From contig NTMA01000018.1 of the NCBI GenBank assembly GCA_002917075.1, positions 62,001 through 126,000 on the forward strand: a stretch of DNA of 64,000 nt. Reading direction: 5' to 3'. Below, in pieces: positions 21,486 through 32,728 of this stretch. The notes under the pieces are model-generated. The model was given only the letters and a program-made list of their open reading frames with translations. It made no database searches and was not told the DNA's origin. This stretch comes from Hawksworthiomyces lignivorus. Its lineage: Eukaryota; Ascomycota; Sordariomycetes; Ophiostomatales; Ophiostomataceae. The translations under genes were made by a program, and so were the position numbers. Every line of letters begins with the position of its first letter. The stretch's first letter is position 1.

Positions 21486-21998
21486 AACGTAAAGATGAGG
21501 CGATCCGATCTTGAAATATATTCCAAGAGCTTCTTATCTTGTCATTGCCGCACACCCCGTTGCTTTAAGCAGAGTACCATCTATTTGGAGGCAACACAAC
21601 TTGCAAGGTGAGTCGGCCTGCACAAGCCTCGCGAAACGTAGTGAATCACGGTCTTGCTGTCTTATACGGCCGCTCGTAGAAGCAGAAATGTAAAGATTCG
21701 TCCAAAGTTTGATACTGATATAATTTAAGATTCTATCGCGCAATCTTGCAGCCCCATTCAGCGTGCATGCTAATCCACAAAAGGCGCGTCGGGAAGTCGC
21801 CGATCGAGTCGCAGACGATCCGACACAGTAAAGGCCGCTGCTCGAATTTGCAGCTATCTCTCTAGACCCCGGACCCCACCGCCTAGCGCAACGAGGAGAG
21901 CAAAACAATATTAAAGCCAGCAATTGCGATAACAAGACGCTTAGGGAAACGCAGGAGGAAAGACGCAGGTGCAGGAACAAGAACAGCTAATTAGCAAG

Positions 21999-23003
21999 AT
22001 GGTATCCGAAGCAGAGGCTAGGGCGATCTACGCCAGCACCATTCACTTTGACGGGCTCAATATCTGCAACTTTGGCCGCGACATCTTTAAGGCCTGGCAC
22101 AAGGGCGGCATCACGGGCGTGTCGTGCACGTGTGGCCTGTGGGAAGGCCTACGCGGCTCGCTGGCCAACGTCGTGCAGTGGAAGCGCTGGTTCGAGGAGC
22201 ACGCGGACCTGATTGTGCAGGCGCACAGCGTGGCAGACATCCGCGCGGCCAAGGCGACCGGCAAGACGGCGGTGCTGCTGTCATGGCAGAATACGGCGGG
22301 CATCGAGGACCAGCTAGATTACTTGCGCGTATTCCGCGACCTAGGCGTGCGTAAGATGCAGCTGACGTACAACACGCAGAACTACTCAGGCGCCGGCTAC
22401 ACGGAGCTGTGCGACAGCGGTCTGACGGGCTTCGGCCGCGAGGTGGTGGACGAGATGGCGCGCCTGGGCATCGTGTGCGACCTCAGCCATGTGGGCCCGC
22501 GGACGAGCCGCGACGTCATCGAATATGCGCCCGCCGGCAAGCCGCCGTGCTTCTCGCACGTGCTGCCGGCCGGGCTCAAGGAGCACCCGCGCAACAAGTC
22601 GGACGAGCTGCTGCGCCTGCTGGGCGCAAAGGGCGGCTTCGTCGGCCTCAGCCAGTTCGGCCCGCACATGCGCCGCGGCAACGACTCCATCGTTGACGAC
22701 TACGTCGACGCCCTCGACTACGTCATCGGCATCGTCGGCGAGGACCTCGTCGGCGTCGGCTCCGACGCCAGCGAGGGCCACGCCCGCCCCTCTGAGTTCC
22801 TCGAGTGGTGCAACAAGGATAAGGGCTACGCCCGCCAGCTCACGCCCTGGGGCAGCCAGAAGGTCGTCAAGCCCCTGGGCTCCCTCGCCGACCGCGCCGA
22901 GCTGGCCGTCGCCATGGCCCGCAAGGACTGGTCCGAGCAGAAGATGCGCAAGGTCCTCGGCGAAAACTGGCTGCGCTACCTCGAGAAGATTTTTGGCGCC
23001 TAG
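21999..23003 (+). CDS. M19 (membrane/renal) dipeptidase family protein, QNT variant
   Basis: An intronless 334-aa frame from ATG 21999. The M19 zinc-site motif HFDG (residues 17-20), CDLSHVG with its His, and the later FSHV His are present. So are GDAS-like GVGSDASEGHARP and LGENWLRYLEKIF at the C-terminus. In classical renal dipeptidases a glutamate bridges two zinc ions inside a VEGG motif. Here the aligned segment reads LLSWQNTAGIEDQ, with Gln in place of Glu. This variant is known from a separate, mostly bacterial, M19 subfamily, so dipeptidase activity should not be assumed. No signal peptide or GPI site is visible, so it is probably cytosolic. It is divergent from the Dal5-like transporter. 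Confidence 0.9.
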   Translation: MVSEAEARAIYASTIHFDGLNICNFGRDIFKAWHKGGITGVSCTCGLWEGLRGSLANVVQWKRWFEEHADLIVQAHSVADIRAAKATGKTAVLLSWQNTAGIEDQLDYLRVFRDLGVRKMQLTYNTQNYSGAGYTELCDSGLTGFGREVVDEMARLGIVCDLSHVGPRTSRDVIEYAPAGKPPCFSHVLPAGLKEHPRNKSDELLRLLGAKGGFVGLSQFGPHMRRGNDSIVDDYVDALDYVIGIVGEDLVGVGSDASEGHARPSEFLEWCNKDKGYARQLTPWGSQKVVKPLGSLADRAELAVAMARKDWSEQKMRKVLGENWLRYLEKIFGA

Positions 23004-24484
23004 CTGCCGGTCGACATAGGCCGAAGCATCTCGCAGCAGCCCGGGTGTCCTGAACGTGCTGGACGCCGGAGAAGGCAGTCATGTGGATTTCTAGACGGGT
23101 TACATTCTTAGACCTAGCTTCATAATAATTCCAGCACAGCGTTCTGGAGGAATACCCGTTCAAGCGTTGAGCAGCGCAGATCACGTCTCTGCGGGAAAGG
23201 ATTGCTTTTGTCGCGCGGATGTGGCTTGGATGTTCACCCTATTTGATCATCAAAGCAGGTAGCTAGCATTAGTATGATGCCTTCGCAAGCCGAGTTGGGG
23301 CTTCTGCAAATATAAAGCCTAGGCAGGCAGATGTAACTGGATGTTTAATTCTTCGTTCTTACATATACAAGGCGTCGTACGTGCAAATCGTCCTGGCTGT
23401 CATCCGCAGCTATCGGCCGCGAGCTCGCAAACCTGGGAACAGGAAGGCCATCCACCATAATGCGACTTGCAAATTTAGGCACTTGATACTCATCATGTAA
23501 AGCGTTGCACGAAGAGCAATCCTTCTGTGATAGCGCTTGTCATTAATACCGCTGCATCAGGCAAGAAAAAGGGCCGATCCCCCCAGTGGGCTTAGATAGT
23601 CTCAATAGACATACACATCTTTCGCCCCCTCTACAAAACCCTCGGTCGAAAATCCTCCCAAGAAAGGCGGCTAAGATTCAGCTTTGTATTTTTACATTTA
23701 TTGTGCGCCATTAATAAATACTTCTCGTCCTCCTATTATCTCTACATGGCCCATAAGTCACTCCTTGACATTCCGCGTTACAATTTATAGTCTTATCAAT
23801 AGTTCGATAAGGAGAGCGTACGACATAAAATGCATGTCGACTGAAACTGACGGGGAACCTCTCTCGTGGACAGATCCAAATATCCGTGGCAGAAGCAGCT
23901 TCTTCTTGCTGTAAACGATATTTGGAAGTACGTGTATTTAGTAAGATGTCGGCTTGATGTGTCGTCGGGCTAGTGAACGGAAATTTTTGTAAGAATGGTT
24001 GACGAATGTAATAAGAAATGGTTGGAATATGTAGTTGATCTTTTTTGTACCGTTCAGTTAGTAACCTACGTGGTTAATATTTGTGGTCTCAATCGACGTT
24101 TATATTAATGACATCTTTAAACACACATTTAACGCTATTTCCTCTTTCTGAATTCTGGCACTGGCGCTGCACATTCTAGCACTGGCGCAAAGCATTTTTG
24201 CACAGGCTACGCTTCGTGCCTGGCTATTATCGCCTGCTCTACATGTACCACGCCTACATTAAACAAGGTTTCTGAAAATGGATTAAGGGTGGTTTTTTTC
24301 TTTAGTTAGAGGGGAGCTGTGTTGAACTTGAAACTAGAGAGATACTCCTTCTGTGTTATTGTCTGTCAACATATATCACCTACATCTTTGACCTAGTGTG
24401 TACACTAATCAGAGGAAATGAGTTGAAAAGCTAGTTGTTGATTCTCAACTGTACATTCCTATTAATAAGAAGGTAATCATGCTT
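23004..24484. other. intergenic with one dispersed repeat
   Basis: No gene is supported. The only structure found is the repeat at 24161-24237. Confidence 0.45.
24161..24237 (+). repeat. dispersed degenerate repeat, copy 2
   Basis: Aligns along its length with the reverse complement of 2455-2530. Mismatches are enriched in C/T and G/A changes. It lies about 250 bp past the 3' end of the D-aminopeptidase-like gene. Confidence 0.6.
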
Positions 24485-26101
24485 TCAATTCTGCTTGACG
24501 AACTCTAGCCGCCTTGCCAGCCAGCAACCGATAGTCACTCCGGCCACCTTGCCATCATCAGTCCGACGGATGACGACGGTCCAGTCGCCAGGAGCCGGTG
24601 CATCCATTGACCGAGGACATGCCAGAGCCCATACGTCTTCCCCTAGTGAACGCATCATATGTACAGGTCCTTTTCCAAGAAAGCCATCGAAGCTGCCATA
24701 CAACATATCGCCAGAGCCGCTACAGTGAAAAGCAGAATTTATTTCAGCACAATGGTAATCACCTTGAAGCTCGGAAGAGTCAGGGGCAGGCTTAACGCTG
24801 GCAACACGATGAGCATGAATAGTACGGTTGTCGTATGGAATCTGGAGGTGAAGAGACGTTCCATCCAATGTCGCGACCATACCATCTGATCGAGCTTTGC
24901 ATGCTTCAAACACTCGCAACTTAGCCTTCCCGTTATACTTGACAAGGAGCTCTCCTGCGCTGCCGTGATTGACGGTGATGGCCAATCTCGTGTCGGGGTC
25001 AAAATAGGTCCCAATCCAGTCTGGGCTAGGAGTGACAGTCTCAGTCTTGACTTCGGGTACTCCCATTATTCGTTTCAGAATGAAGTCGCTGACTGCTCCT
25101 ACATCGCCGTGCTCTTGATTGAGCAAGACCACAATAGAAACCCGTAGTTCTGGTGCATAGGACCGAGACAGCCGAAATCCGCGGAGAGCACCTCCGTGTC
25201 TGACAGTCAGAGCGCCTCCAACGAGTTGGCGACCCAAGCCAAAGCCATAAGCAGCTGGGGTTCCATCCTTGTATGTTTGCTGCTCAGAGTTGGCCTTATA
25301 CCAGCTTTGCGTATCGTCGCGGCTGCGGTCCACGAACTGCTCGTAGGCGATCATGTCGGTGAGGGAAGCCACGATACCGGCATCTCCAGCCCATTCAATA
25401 CGGTTGACACCGGTATAGTAACCAAGTGCCTCATCTCCATCGTAGCCGACGCATGGAGGCGGGTGCGTTGCGGTGTCTGCGCACAGCCTCGCCGTCTTCA
25501 TACCAATGGGTTCGAAGATTCGCTGGGCAAGAAGTTCTGTCAGTGGTTGCCCTGTGACTTTTTCAATGCAGCGAGCCACGACAAAGAAATTTGTATTCGA
25601 GTACGAGTACTCAGTCCCCGGCTGAAAATGAAAAGACTTCATCCGCTCCAGCATCTTGGGCCCGTGATCAGCGATCGAAAAACGACCCTCAGGCTCCGCG
25701 CCCCAGAGGACGGTTAGGGCCCAGTAGTCACGAAGGCCCGATTGCATATTGACGAGATGGCGAATGTTCAGCCCAGTCTCCTCAAGAAGCTTGGGATCTA
25801 GGAGTTTGGCGAGCTGGTCCGACAGCTGTTTGGCAGGCTCCTCGCCCCGCGCCTTCATAGCTGGCGTTGGATTGCGTTCCAGGTCTGTCATTAGCCCGCA
25901 CACCATTTGCTTCGAGATTGAACAGATCGGAAAAATTGTCTCAGCAGTCATCGGAACTCGGCGAACCAGGTCCGCATATCCCCAGAGCTGCTGGCCAACT
26001 AGTTCGCCATCTTTTAAGACAGCGACAGCGCCACCCGGGCCACGAAACTGAGGCGGGACCTCTGCGAGGATTTTGGAAATTGAAGCCGTGTTGGCGGCCA
26101 T
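24485..26101 (-). CDS. S12 serine hydrolase resembling D-stereospecific aminopeptidase
   Basis: An intronless 538-aa frame. It is a penicillin-recognising (class C beta-lactamase fold) enzyme: SxxK at Ser61-Lys64 (PICSISKQM), YSN at Tyr167 and HGG at His302. The surrounding blocks GPGGAVAVLKDGE, SGLRDYWAL, NRIEWAGDAGIVASLTDMIA, YGFGL and HGGALRGF are those of the Ochrobactrum D-aminopeptidase (DAP), and the total length also fits DAP, which has two C-terminal beta-barrel domains (about 345-538 here). DAP releases N-terminal D-amino acids from peptides and amides. No signal peptide is visible, so it is probably cytosolic. The lack of introns and the bacterial-type motifs suggest an old transfer from bacteria. 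Divergently transcribed from an MFS transporter. Confidence 0.88.
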   Translation of the reverse strand: MAANTASISKILAEVPPQFRGPGGAVAVLKDGELVGQQLWGYADLVRRVPMTAETIFPICSISKQMVCGLMTDLERNPTPAMKARGEEPAKQLSDQLAKLLDPKLLEETGLNIRHLVNMQSGLRDYWALTVLWGAEPEGRFSIADHGPKMLERMKSFHFQPGTEYSYSNTNFFVVARCIEKVTGQPLTELLAQRIFEPIGMKTARLCADTATHPPPCVGYDGDEALGYYTGVNRIEWAGDAGIVASLTDMIAYEQFVDRSRDDTQSWYKANSEQQTYKDGTPAAYGFGLGRQLVGGALTVRHGGALRGFRLSRSYAPELRVSIVVLLNQEHGDVGAVSDFILKRIMGVPEVKTETVTPSPDWIGTYFDPDTRLAITVNHGSAGELLVKYNGKAKLRVFEACKARSDGMVATLDGTSLHLQIPYDNRTIHAHRVASVKPAPDSSELQGDYHCAEINSAFHCSGSGDMLYGSFDGFLGKGPVHMMRSLGEDVWALACPRSMDAPAPGDWTVVIRRTDDGKVAGVTIGCWLARRLEFVKQN

Positions 26102-26380
26102 TCTCGCTTCCAGAACTAGAGGTAAGGGAACAAAGGGGCGAACGTGCTGGCGTTGACAAAGAAGGAAGCCTTGATTGCTGTTGCGAGGTCAAGTTCGCGT
26201 GAGCTTTCTTGAGGAGGCTGTTATCGCCATTTCCGGTTGCCCCATTCGGGGATTTCGAAGGAGTCGACAAAGACCCACACAGCCACCTATCACTCCCTAG
26301 TTTCTCGCAAATTGATGTGATTGGCAGAACCGATCTTCGTCGCACGAGTCTCGGCTTCAACACAGAAGATGGAAATGATT

Positions 26381-26434
26381 GACAGAGTTGCAGCGATTGA
26401 CAGAGTTGCAGCCAGCGACAGAGTTGCAGCGACA
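26381..26434. repeat. three tandem 18-bp units in a divergent promoter
   Basis: Three adjacent 18-bp units at 26381, 26399 and 26417 share the core GACAGAGTTGCAGC and vary in the last four bases. They lie about 165-215 bp upstream of the transporter ATG and 280-330 bp from the hydrolase ATG. They could be regulator-binding sites. The rest of 26102-26596 shows no gene. Confidence 0.7.
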
Positions 26435-26596
26435 ACTAGTATTTAAAGACAGCTGCAGACTCGTACTTTGAAAAAATTTCACAGCACTCGGCTCATCAAT
26501 CGTCAATCCAATATCATTCAATAAAAATTTGAAGCATTTGTTAACTCTGTCGTTCTTGGCCCTGAATCGGGTTGACCGTTCTTCACCCTCATCAAC

Positions 26597-28213
26597 ATGA
26601 CTGCTACCGAGCTGCACCCAGAAGCAGTTCCAGGCACCGTACATCTAGTCGAATTGACCGACTCGAGTACAAATGGTGCCGTAGAGCTCGTTCCCCGGCC
26701 TAGCAATGATCCGGAAGATCCTCTCAACTGGAGCCTCCGGCGGAAATATCTGTCCGTCGCCATGGTGTTGGTTTATACTCTCGGCACTGGAGTTCCAGGT
26801 ACGCTACAGTACTCGGTCCTCTCAAACATCACACAAGACACTGGGATCTCGACGGCAGCTTTGGTCCAAGGAACAGGTCTTCAGTTTCTCTTCCTTGGCT
26901 GGGGATGTCTAATCACCCAGCCTCTCGCTTTGACGTACGGCCGCCGCGGAGTGTACCTCTTTTCTCTGGTGCTCACCGTCCCGATAATGATGTGGGCAGC
27001 TCATACCCACACCGCGGGCGACTGGTATGCCAATCGCATTCTGATTGGGATCATTACGACTCCAATCGAGTCACTACCCGAAGTGAGCATCCCGGACGTT
27101 TTCTTTGCCCATGAGAGAGGTGGATGGATGAGCCTCTACGTTTTCACCTTGTTTGGCTCCAACTTTCTAGCTCCTGTCGTAGCAGGCTTCTTTGCCGATG
27201 CATATGGTTGGCGTTGGACCATGCAATTTGGAGCTATCATTGCCGCATTCGCTGCCGTCATTGTCTTCTTCTTCATGGAAGAAACAATGTATTTCCGATC
27301 AACTCTCGAAGGATTGGAGGACGAAGCCCCTGCCCACCAGAGCGAGCCTGGATCATCTCCCAGTGAATTGAAGAAGGTCGAAAGTACCGATAATACCAAC
27401 GCATCTGTGACCGGAGGTGCTGTATTCCCTCATCGACGCAGCTTTGTGGAACGGCTGTATCCCTTTGTCAACATGGAAGGTCGCCCATCGACAGCAAGAA
27501 TGTTTCAGACGATGATGCTGCCACTTCCCATCATCCTGCTGTTCCCCAACATTGCTTGGGCCGGCCTCATCTACGGAATTAACCTTTCATGGTATAATGT
27601 CTTGAACGCAACGGCCTCGCCTGTCCTGAGTGCTGCGCCTTACAACTGGAACAGTAGTCAAGTTGGTCTTATCTACATCGGCCCCATCGTTGGTGCTGCA
27701 ATTGGATGCGTGTGGTCTGGTGTGATCGCAGACAGACTCACGCTACGGCTCACTCGTCGCAACAAGGGCATTCGGGAGCCAGAGCAAAGATTATGGCCTT
27801 TAGCGTTGTCTGCAATACTCTCATGCGCTGGTCTCATCATCTGGGGCGTTGGAGCGCAGCACAACGTCAGCTGGCCAGGTTTAGCTATCGGCCTTGGAGT
27901 GCTCACGTTTAGTGTCGTGACCGGCGGCTCTATTGCGCTTTCATATAACGTTGACTGCTTCAAAGATATCAGCGGCATGTCTACAACCTCCGTCATTATT
28001 ATCCGAAATACCATCGGGTTTGCGATCTCATACGGAATTACGCCCTGGTATACAAATATGGGGTTGCAAAACTGTTTCATTATGGCTGGTTTCTTGTCTC
28101 TTGGATGTACAAGCACATTTCTGCTCATGATCTGGAAAGGAAAGGCACTTCGGCGTCATAGTGCTCCGCGGTACTGGCACTTGGCTCAGCAGGGGATCAA
28201 AGTAACTGAGTAA
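26597..28213 (+). CDS. MFS transporter, DHA1-type
   Basis: An intronless 538-aa frame. The hydrophilic N-terminus carries DPEDPLNWSLRRKY, the usual lead into the first membrane segment of fungal DHA1-like carriers. About 12 membrane segments are visible, with a cytosolic loop after the sixth (about residues 235-290) rich in Ser and Glu. The motif-A loop reads YGRRGVYLF. Late segments include IRNTIGFAISYG. Proton-coupled plasma-membrane transporter by family. It shares a 495-bp promoter with the D-aminopeptidase-like gene and may import its substrate or export its products. Confidence 0.9.
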   Translation: MTATELHPEAVPGTVHLVELTDSSTNGAVELVPRPSNDPEDPLNWSLRRKYLSVAMVLVYTLGTGVPGTLQYSVLSNITQDTGISTAALVQGTGLQFLFLGWGCLITQPLALTYGRRGVYLFSLVLTVPIMMWAAHTHTAGDWYANRILIGIITTPIESLPEVSIPDVFFAHERGGWMSLYVFTLFGSNFLAPVVAGFFADAYGWRWTMQFGAIIAAFAAVIVFFFMEETMYFRSTLEGLEDEAPAHQSEPGSSPSELKKVESTDNTNASVTGGAVFPHRRSFVERLYPFVNMEGRPSTARMFQTMMLPLPIILLFPNIAWAGLIYGINLSWYNVLNATASPVLSAAPYNWNSSQVGLIYIGPIVGAAIGCVWSGVIADRLTLRLTRRNKGIREPEQRLWPLALSAILSCAGLIIWGVGAQHNVSWPGLAIGLGVLTFSVVTGGSIALSYNVDCFKDISGMSTTSVIIIRNTIGFAISYGITPWYTNMGLQNCFIMAGFLSLGCTSTFLLMIWKGKALRRHSAPRYWHLAQQGIKVTE

Positions 28214-28503
28214 CGGATGTATTCAATTTTTTTATATTATCTCCTACCAAGAGAACTCGTGCAACTCCAGTAACATCTCCCGTCTACTGAAAGCTACAGC
28301 AAAATGGTTCAGTCGTTCAATCATACGTACATATTTATCGCTATATATAAATCTTCAACAGCCACTAGGGCTTTTGTTGGATAGACAGAATCCATTCGTT
28401 CAACTGACCTGCAAGGTGATGTCCATCTCGTCGTAACTGATAAAACAATCGCATCCCTCTCGAAGCTTTTTAAGAGTCGCTTAATGTACAAACTGTTGTA
28501 GAG

Positions 28504-30176
28504 TCATTCAGTGATCGTTGATTCCTCACTGATAAGGGTCCAGCCTATAAGGTCATCTACAGTTTTGTGAACACTATGGTCCCTAGTACTCCAGAAGTCC
28601 TCCAATTCACTCAAGATTCTCTGGTTCTCTCCATAGCCCATGCGATGCCTTGTGTCGGAAAGGACATCTCTAATTAGCGTGATATCCTCATCAGTGGCAA
28701 CTGCATATCCAAATATCAACATCGGCCAGGTCCCCAGATAACACCTGCTCCAAGTTTCGCAAGCACCCGGCTGGCGTAGGATGGAGAGAGCGCGGGCAGT
28801 CTGCCATCGATATGTCTCGTCGAAATACGGGTACCGGTTGTCGGTCGTCGGCACACTTCCTTTTACGCATGCCACTGGTCTTGTAGGGGTTCTAGAGCCA
28901 GAAGACTCGATAATCCAGTCGAGAAGGAGTGAAGCCGCGAGAATGTACAAAGACAATGCGTTCGTATAAAAACTCTTCTCGGCCAAAGAAGAGCAGTCTC
29001 CGGCAAATTCGTTAAGCACTTTAGCCTCCCAGTGCCTCATTTCTGCTTTCAAACGAAGAGCATCGTGGATTCCTTGGCTTTCGTTCGCTGCATGAAGACT
29101 GATAATGTCTAGAATGAAGCGGTACAGCAGATGGGTCGCTCCTAGAATTGGACTAGCATCGAAAGTTGACGAATGCGTGTTTATCTGCGAGTCGAGCATA
29201 TTCTGTACGTGAATCAAGAATGGCGAGTCGACGCAAAAATTCGGGGCAAAAGGCCTTCTGATCGATAGCAAAAAGGCTTGGTATAGTATGCTTTCGGTGG
29301 TAAATTGGTCGAATATCCGCGGCAGGGATGGTGGATTAGGTGTTTGATCGTGCCTCATCTTAAGCAGCTTTATTGCGCCAGTGACATGTTTCCTTGCGTC
29401 AACTGTGGCATCGGGCCCCCATATCTGTCATTCTATGTATCAGCAAGCATAGGTCGCCATGATTAAGGCAATACGTACGTCATGTAGATATAGATAAACC
29501 ACTGTTGTGAGGAGAGCGTCAGTCGGAGTTTGGTCGGGAAGAGACAACTTCTGCAATTCTTGATTTGCATGCCAGACAGCCCGAGAATAGTAAACAAGGG
29601 CAAGCTTGTTATAACGATCGTTGCAGGAAAGAACAGACTTGTTGGCGGCACAGGCGGCTAAGACAGCACATTTAACGCCCTGTGAATGCATCATCATACC
29701 AACTAGCTCGGACTGATACTCCAAGAGATGCTTCCTGTTCCAAGTTGGCAAGACAAGAACAGAGATGAAATTGTTAAGGAAATGGTAGATGAGCTCGACG
29801 TCCTCCTCACACTCGATTCCGGCGCTGTCGAGGCTCTTGTTAAAGCCAAGATTGATCCAAGGCTCTTCCCTCTCGAAAATGCTCGTACTAGGCATGGCGA
29901 TAGCAACACTATTACATGACGGAGAGCTTTTCTGGGCCGCCTTTGGCAGGTTGCGTCGATCGCAGAGGTCATGCGAGGTGGGCCAAGCGCAATCGCGGCC
30001 GGCACTGTAGCAATTCTGACAGCACGGCCTCTCTTCGCCGCACTTGACTCTGCGTCTCCTGCCTGCCCTACGGTTAGTGAGCCTCGATGAGAAGAGAGAC
30101 GGCTCAACTTACAGGTAAAACACCCAGTCTTTGTGCGTAGCCTAGCGGGTCTCATGATGTTTGTCGTCTGCAACAT
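28504..30176 (-). CDS. Zn2Cys6 fungal transcription factor
   Basis: Three exons: 30176-30113, 30062-29479 and 29424-28504, giving 522 aa. The first intron (50 nt) splits the zinc cluster; joining at GGGCAG|GC yields TKTGCFTCRRRRVKCGEERP with the six ligands at Cys19, 22, 29, 36, 39 and 46, plus an extra Cys35. The rest is a fungal-specific domain with HLLEYQSELVGMMMHSQGVK and VVYLYLHDIWGPDA across the second splice. Nuclear regulator by family. It lies between the DHA1 transporter and the second amidase and is the natural candidate regulator for this cluster. Confidence 0.88.
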
Positions 30177-30790
30177 GCGATATCTTCCATGAAGCGGTGC
30201 TGGATCGAGCGGAGTTCGGTGACCTTCCCGAGGAGCGGGGAACTATGGATTTAAGTACGTAGACCACTGGATAATGACCGAATGTTGCAGGCCCCTAAGC
30301 AATCAGCGTCCACAGTGGGCCTCGGTACTCCATTGTGCATATTTACAGGGGACCTAGCCAATGAACTCCGTAGTCTTCTTTCAGTTCATCCTCTGCGGGG
30401 CAATAATTAGTGTATGAGCTAGGAAGAGGATGGGTGCGTGAACGGTCGAGATAAGGGCCCGTCCATTGGTAAATTGTTGGCCGGGCCATCCCAATTGCTC
30501 TGGATCTACGGAGCAGGTACGTTTTGATTCGCGATTATGTGAGTAGTTATCAGAGTCGTCGTCGTCAGTTATATATTGGTATGGTATCCTGACGAGCCCA
30601 GGTCACATTCCAGCAGACTAATCAAATGATCCATTTACTATCAACACCACTGCTATCGAGTCTCGCAATCCCTGGCCGATGCAATGTCACATTTCTCTTC
30701 TATTCCTGATAAGGATTGCGGTGTTGTCTAGAACTCGTTTAAAGCCGTGCTGACGGATGGCACTCTCGACGGTAACCTCATAAGATCTTA
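30177..30790. other. intergenic, no gene seen
   Basis: Separates the regulator start from the amidase 3' end. No repeat or coding frame was detected. Confidence 0.45.
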
Positions 30791-32728
30791 TCATCCACGA
30801 ACAATGTTTGAGACCAATTCTGTCGCAGCAACCGTTTCTTCATCCCGGAAATGCTTTCCTACGAGCTGCAAAGCAATCGGTGCTCCTGAAAAGGTCTCTG
30901 GGACGTCTTCACATCCAGAAGAGTTAGCCGCAACGCTTCCCATATTCAATTTAGGGTTGATAAATGTGGCTTACAAGCTTCGTATTCGCGCCTGTCCTTT
31001 GCTGATCGAGGCTGGTAGTCCTTGTCCACGACGTCTATTTCTGGGTCGACCTTCAATCCCGTTGGGAAAGTGATGGACGGCTGATCAAGGATGTTCCACG
31101 CAGATGTGTAGGGGAAGTACTCGCAAGACCCCAGCACCGACCCAGCCCCGATATATGCAGGGCAGAGAATGAAGTCGACGCCACGTTCCTTCATAATACG
31201 ATGGTATCTTTCGATCGTCAGCATCATGGCAACGCCAGAGCAAAGAAAAGTACTTACGCGTTACGGTAGGCGTCTCGTCGGACGTTGAGGTTCCAATTTT
31301 CGGTTATAGAGAGGGGCTCGGGCTTGCCTTCACCGATAATCCATTCTGTCAAAGGCGCAATCGGCTCTCCGCTCGCTTCTAGGGCATCTCTCTGAGCGCG
31401 GGCGCCATCTGCAAAGTAAAGCTTAGAGATAATGTCCCAGCCTTCCTGATGATCGTAGGGTTCGAAATCGACAACTCGGATGCCTGCTGTTTTGAGCTTA
31501 GAAACGGCATACTTCAATGCGCGGGTTACCGGCGGGTGTGGATGAACGATTCTGGCCATCTCATGAGTCAGTTGTCAAGTTTCCTCTGACGGATCGCCAA
31601 GGGTGCGGTGCAAGATTGGAGGATTTCAAAACAAACGAAGGTAAGAGGAAGATAATCGCAAAGGAGATCTTCGCGCTTTATTACTTACCCATCATCCCAT
31701 ATAACACCAATCGTGAGTTGCTCAGGTTGAAATGGTTCGACTTGTTTCCATGGCAAAGGAGCAAGGGAAACTTCTGTGTCCCATGGCTCCTGGCCTAGAA
31801 GCGCACTCTCAAAAAGGCTGAGATCCGCAGCGCTATTTGCCAACGGAGAAATAACCGCACGAATGCTTTCCTGCCCAGGGCCTGCCGCACAAACACCCTC
31901 GAACGGGTTGCGCAAGGCAGTGGTGCGAAGACCGAAAGCACCACAGAACGCTGCTGGCACTCTGACAGAACCTCCAATATCAGTGCCAATCCCCATCACA
32001 GCACAACGAAGCCCAAGCGACGCCCCCTCGCCACCACTCGAACCACCTGACGTGAGACCTCGGTTGTAAGGATTCACCGTGGCTCCGTAAATGTTATTGT
32101 CGCAGTCCAGATGCTGCCCATATTAGCTTGCTTTTTGAACGAAAGATTCCGAGTCGCGATCGTGATTAATACGGCTTACCATGAGACTCTGTGGTTCGTT
32201 TGTACGAACGTGAAAGATGGCACCGGCTTGTCTTAGCAGACGAATGATCAGTGCATCTTCGGAAGCAACGTTATCAACCCAGGCAACGTAACCTGCGTGA
32301 ACGATGCGATCCTTGAAAGAGATATGTTCCTTGACCGAGATACAGATCCCATGCAAGGGGCCCTTCAGTTTTCCAGTAGTTTTGAAGTAGTCATCCAGCT
32401 CGGCTGCAGCAGCTAGAGCTTCCTCCACCATGAACTCGGTAGCAAAGTTCACCAACTGATGAGCGATGTGTGCACGCTTGAGGAAAGCTGTTGCAGTTTC
32501 GACGGCAGTCAGATCTCCCGCTTGCATCCGACGGGTTAACTGAGCTGCATTGCTGTTGGTGATTTCCAGCTCCCGTGGGGAGAGTCGAGTACAATTTTCA
32601 ATGAATGTAGCAACATTGAGCTGCGTTGCCGGGGGCAGCTCCTCTTCTGGTAGCAGCCAGGCTGGATTAAGCGACTTTTGCAAGATTGCTCGACAATTCT
32701 CGCCTCTAGTTTTCCAAGAAGCTGCCAT
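30791..32728 (-). CDS. amidase-signature family amidase, five exons
   Basis: Exons 32728-32180, 32113-31689, 31551-31258, 31207-30975 and 30906-30791 join in phase to 538 aa. An upstream in-frame ATG at 32746 would add six residues. The catalytic Lys133 (ISVKEH), Ser208 (GGSSGGE) and Ser232 (GTDIGGSVRVPAAF) have exactly the 75- and 24-residue spacing of the family. Later blocks are VHPHPPVTRAL, ILCPAYIGAGSVLG and, after the last splice, APIALQLVGKHF. The third exon begins inside an acceptor (GCCAG) that overlaps a decoy ATG at 31559. The protein is only moderately similar to the amidase at 7398. The substrate is unknown; location beside a D-aminopeptidase-like enzyme suggests an amino-acid amide or peptide-derived amide. 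Confidence 0.9.
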
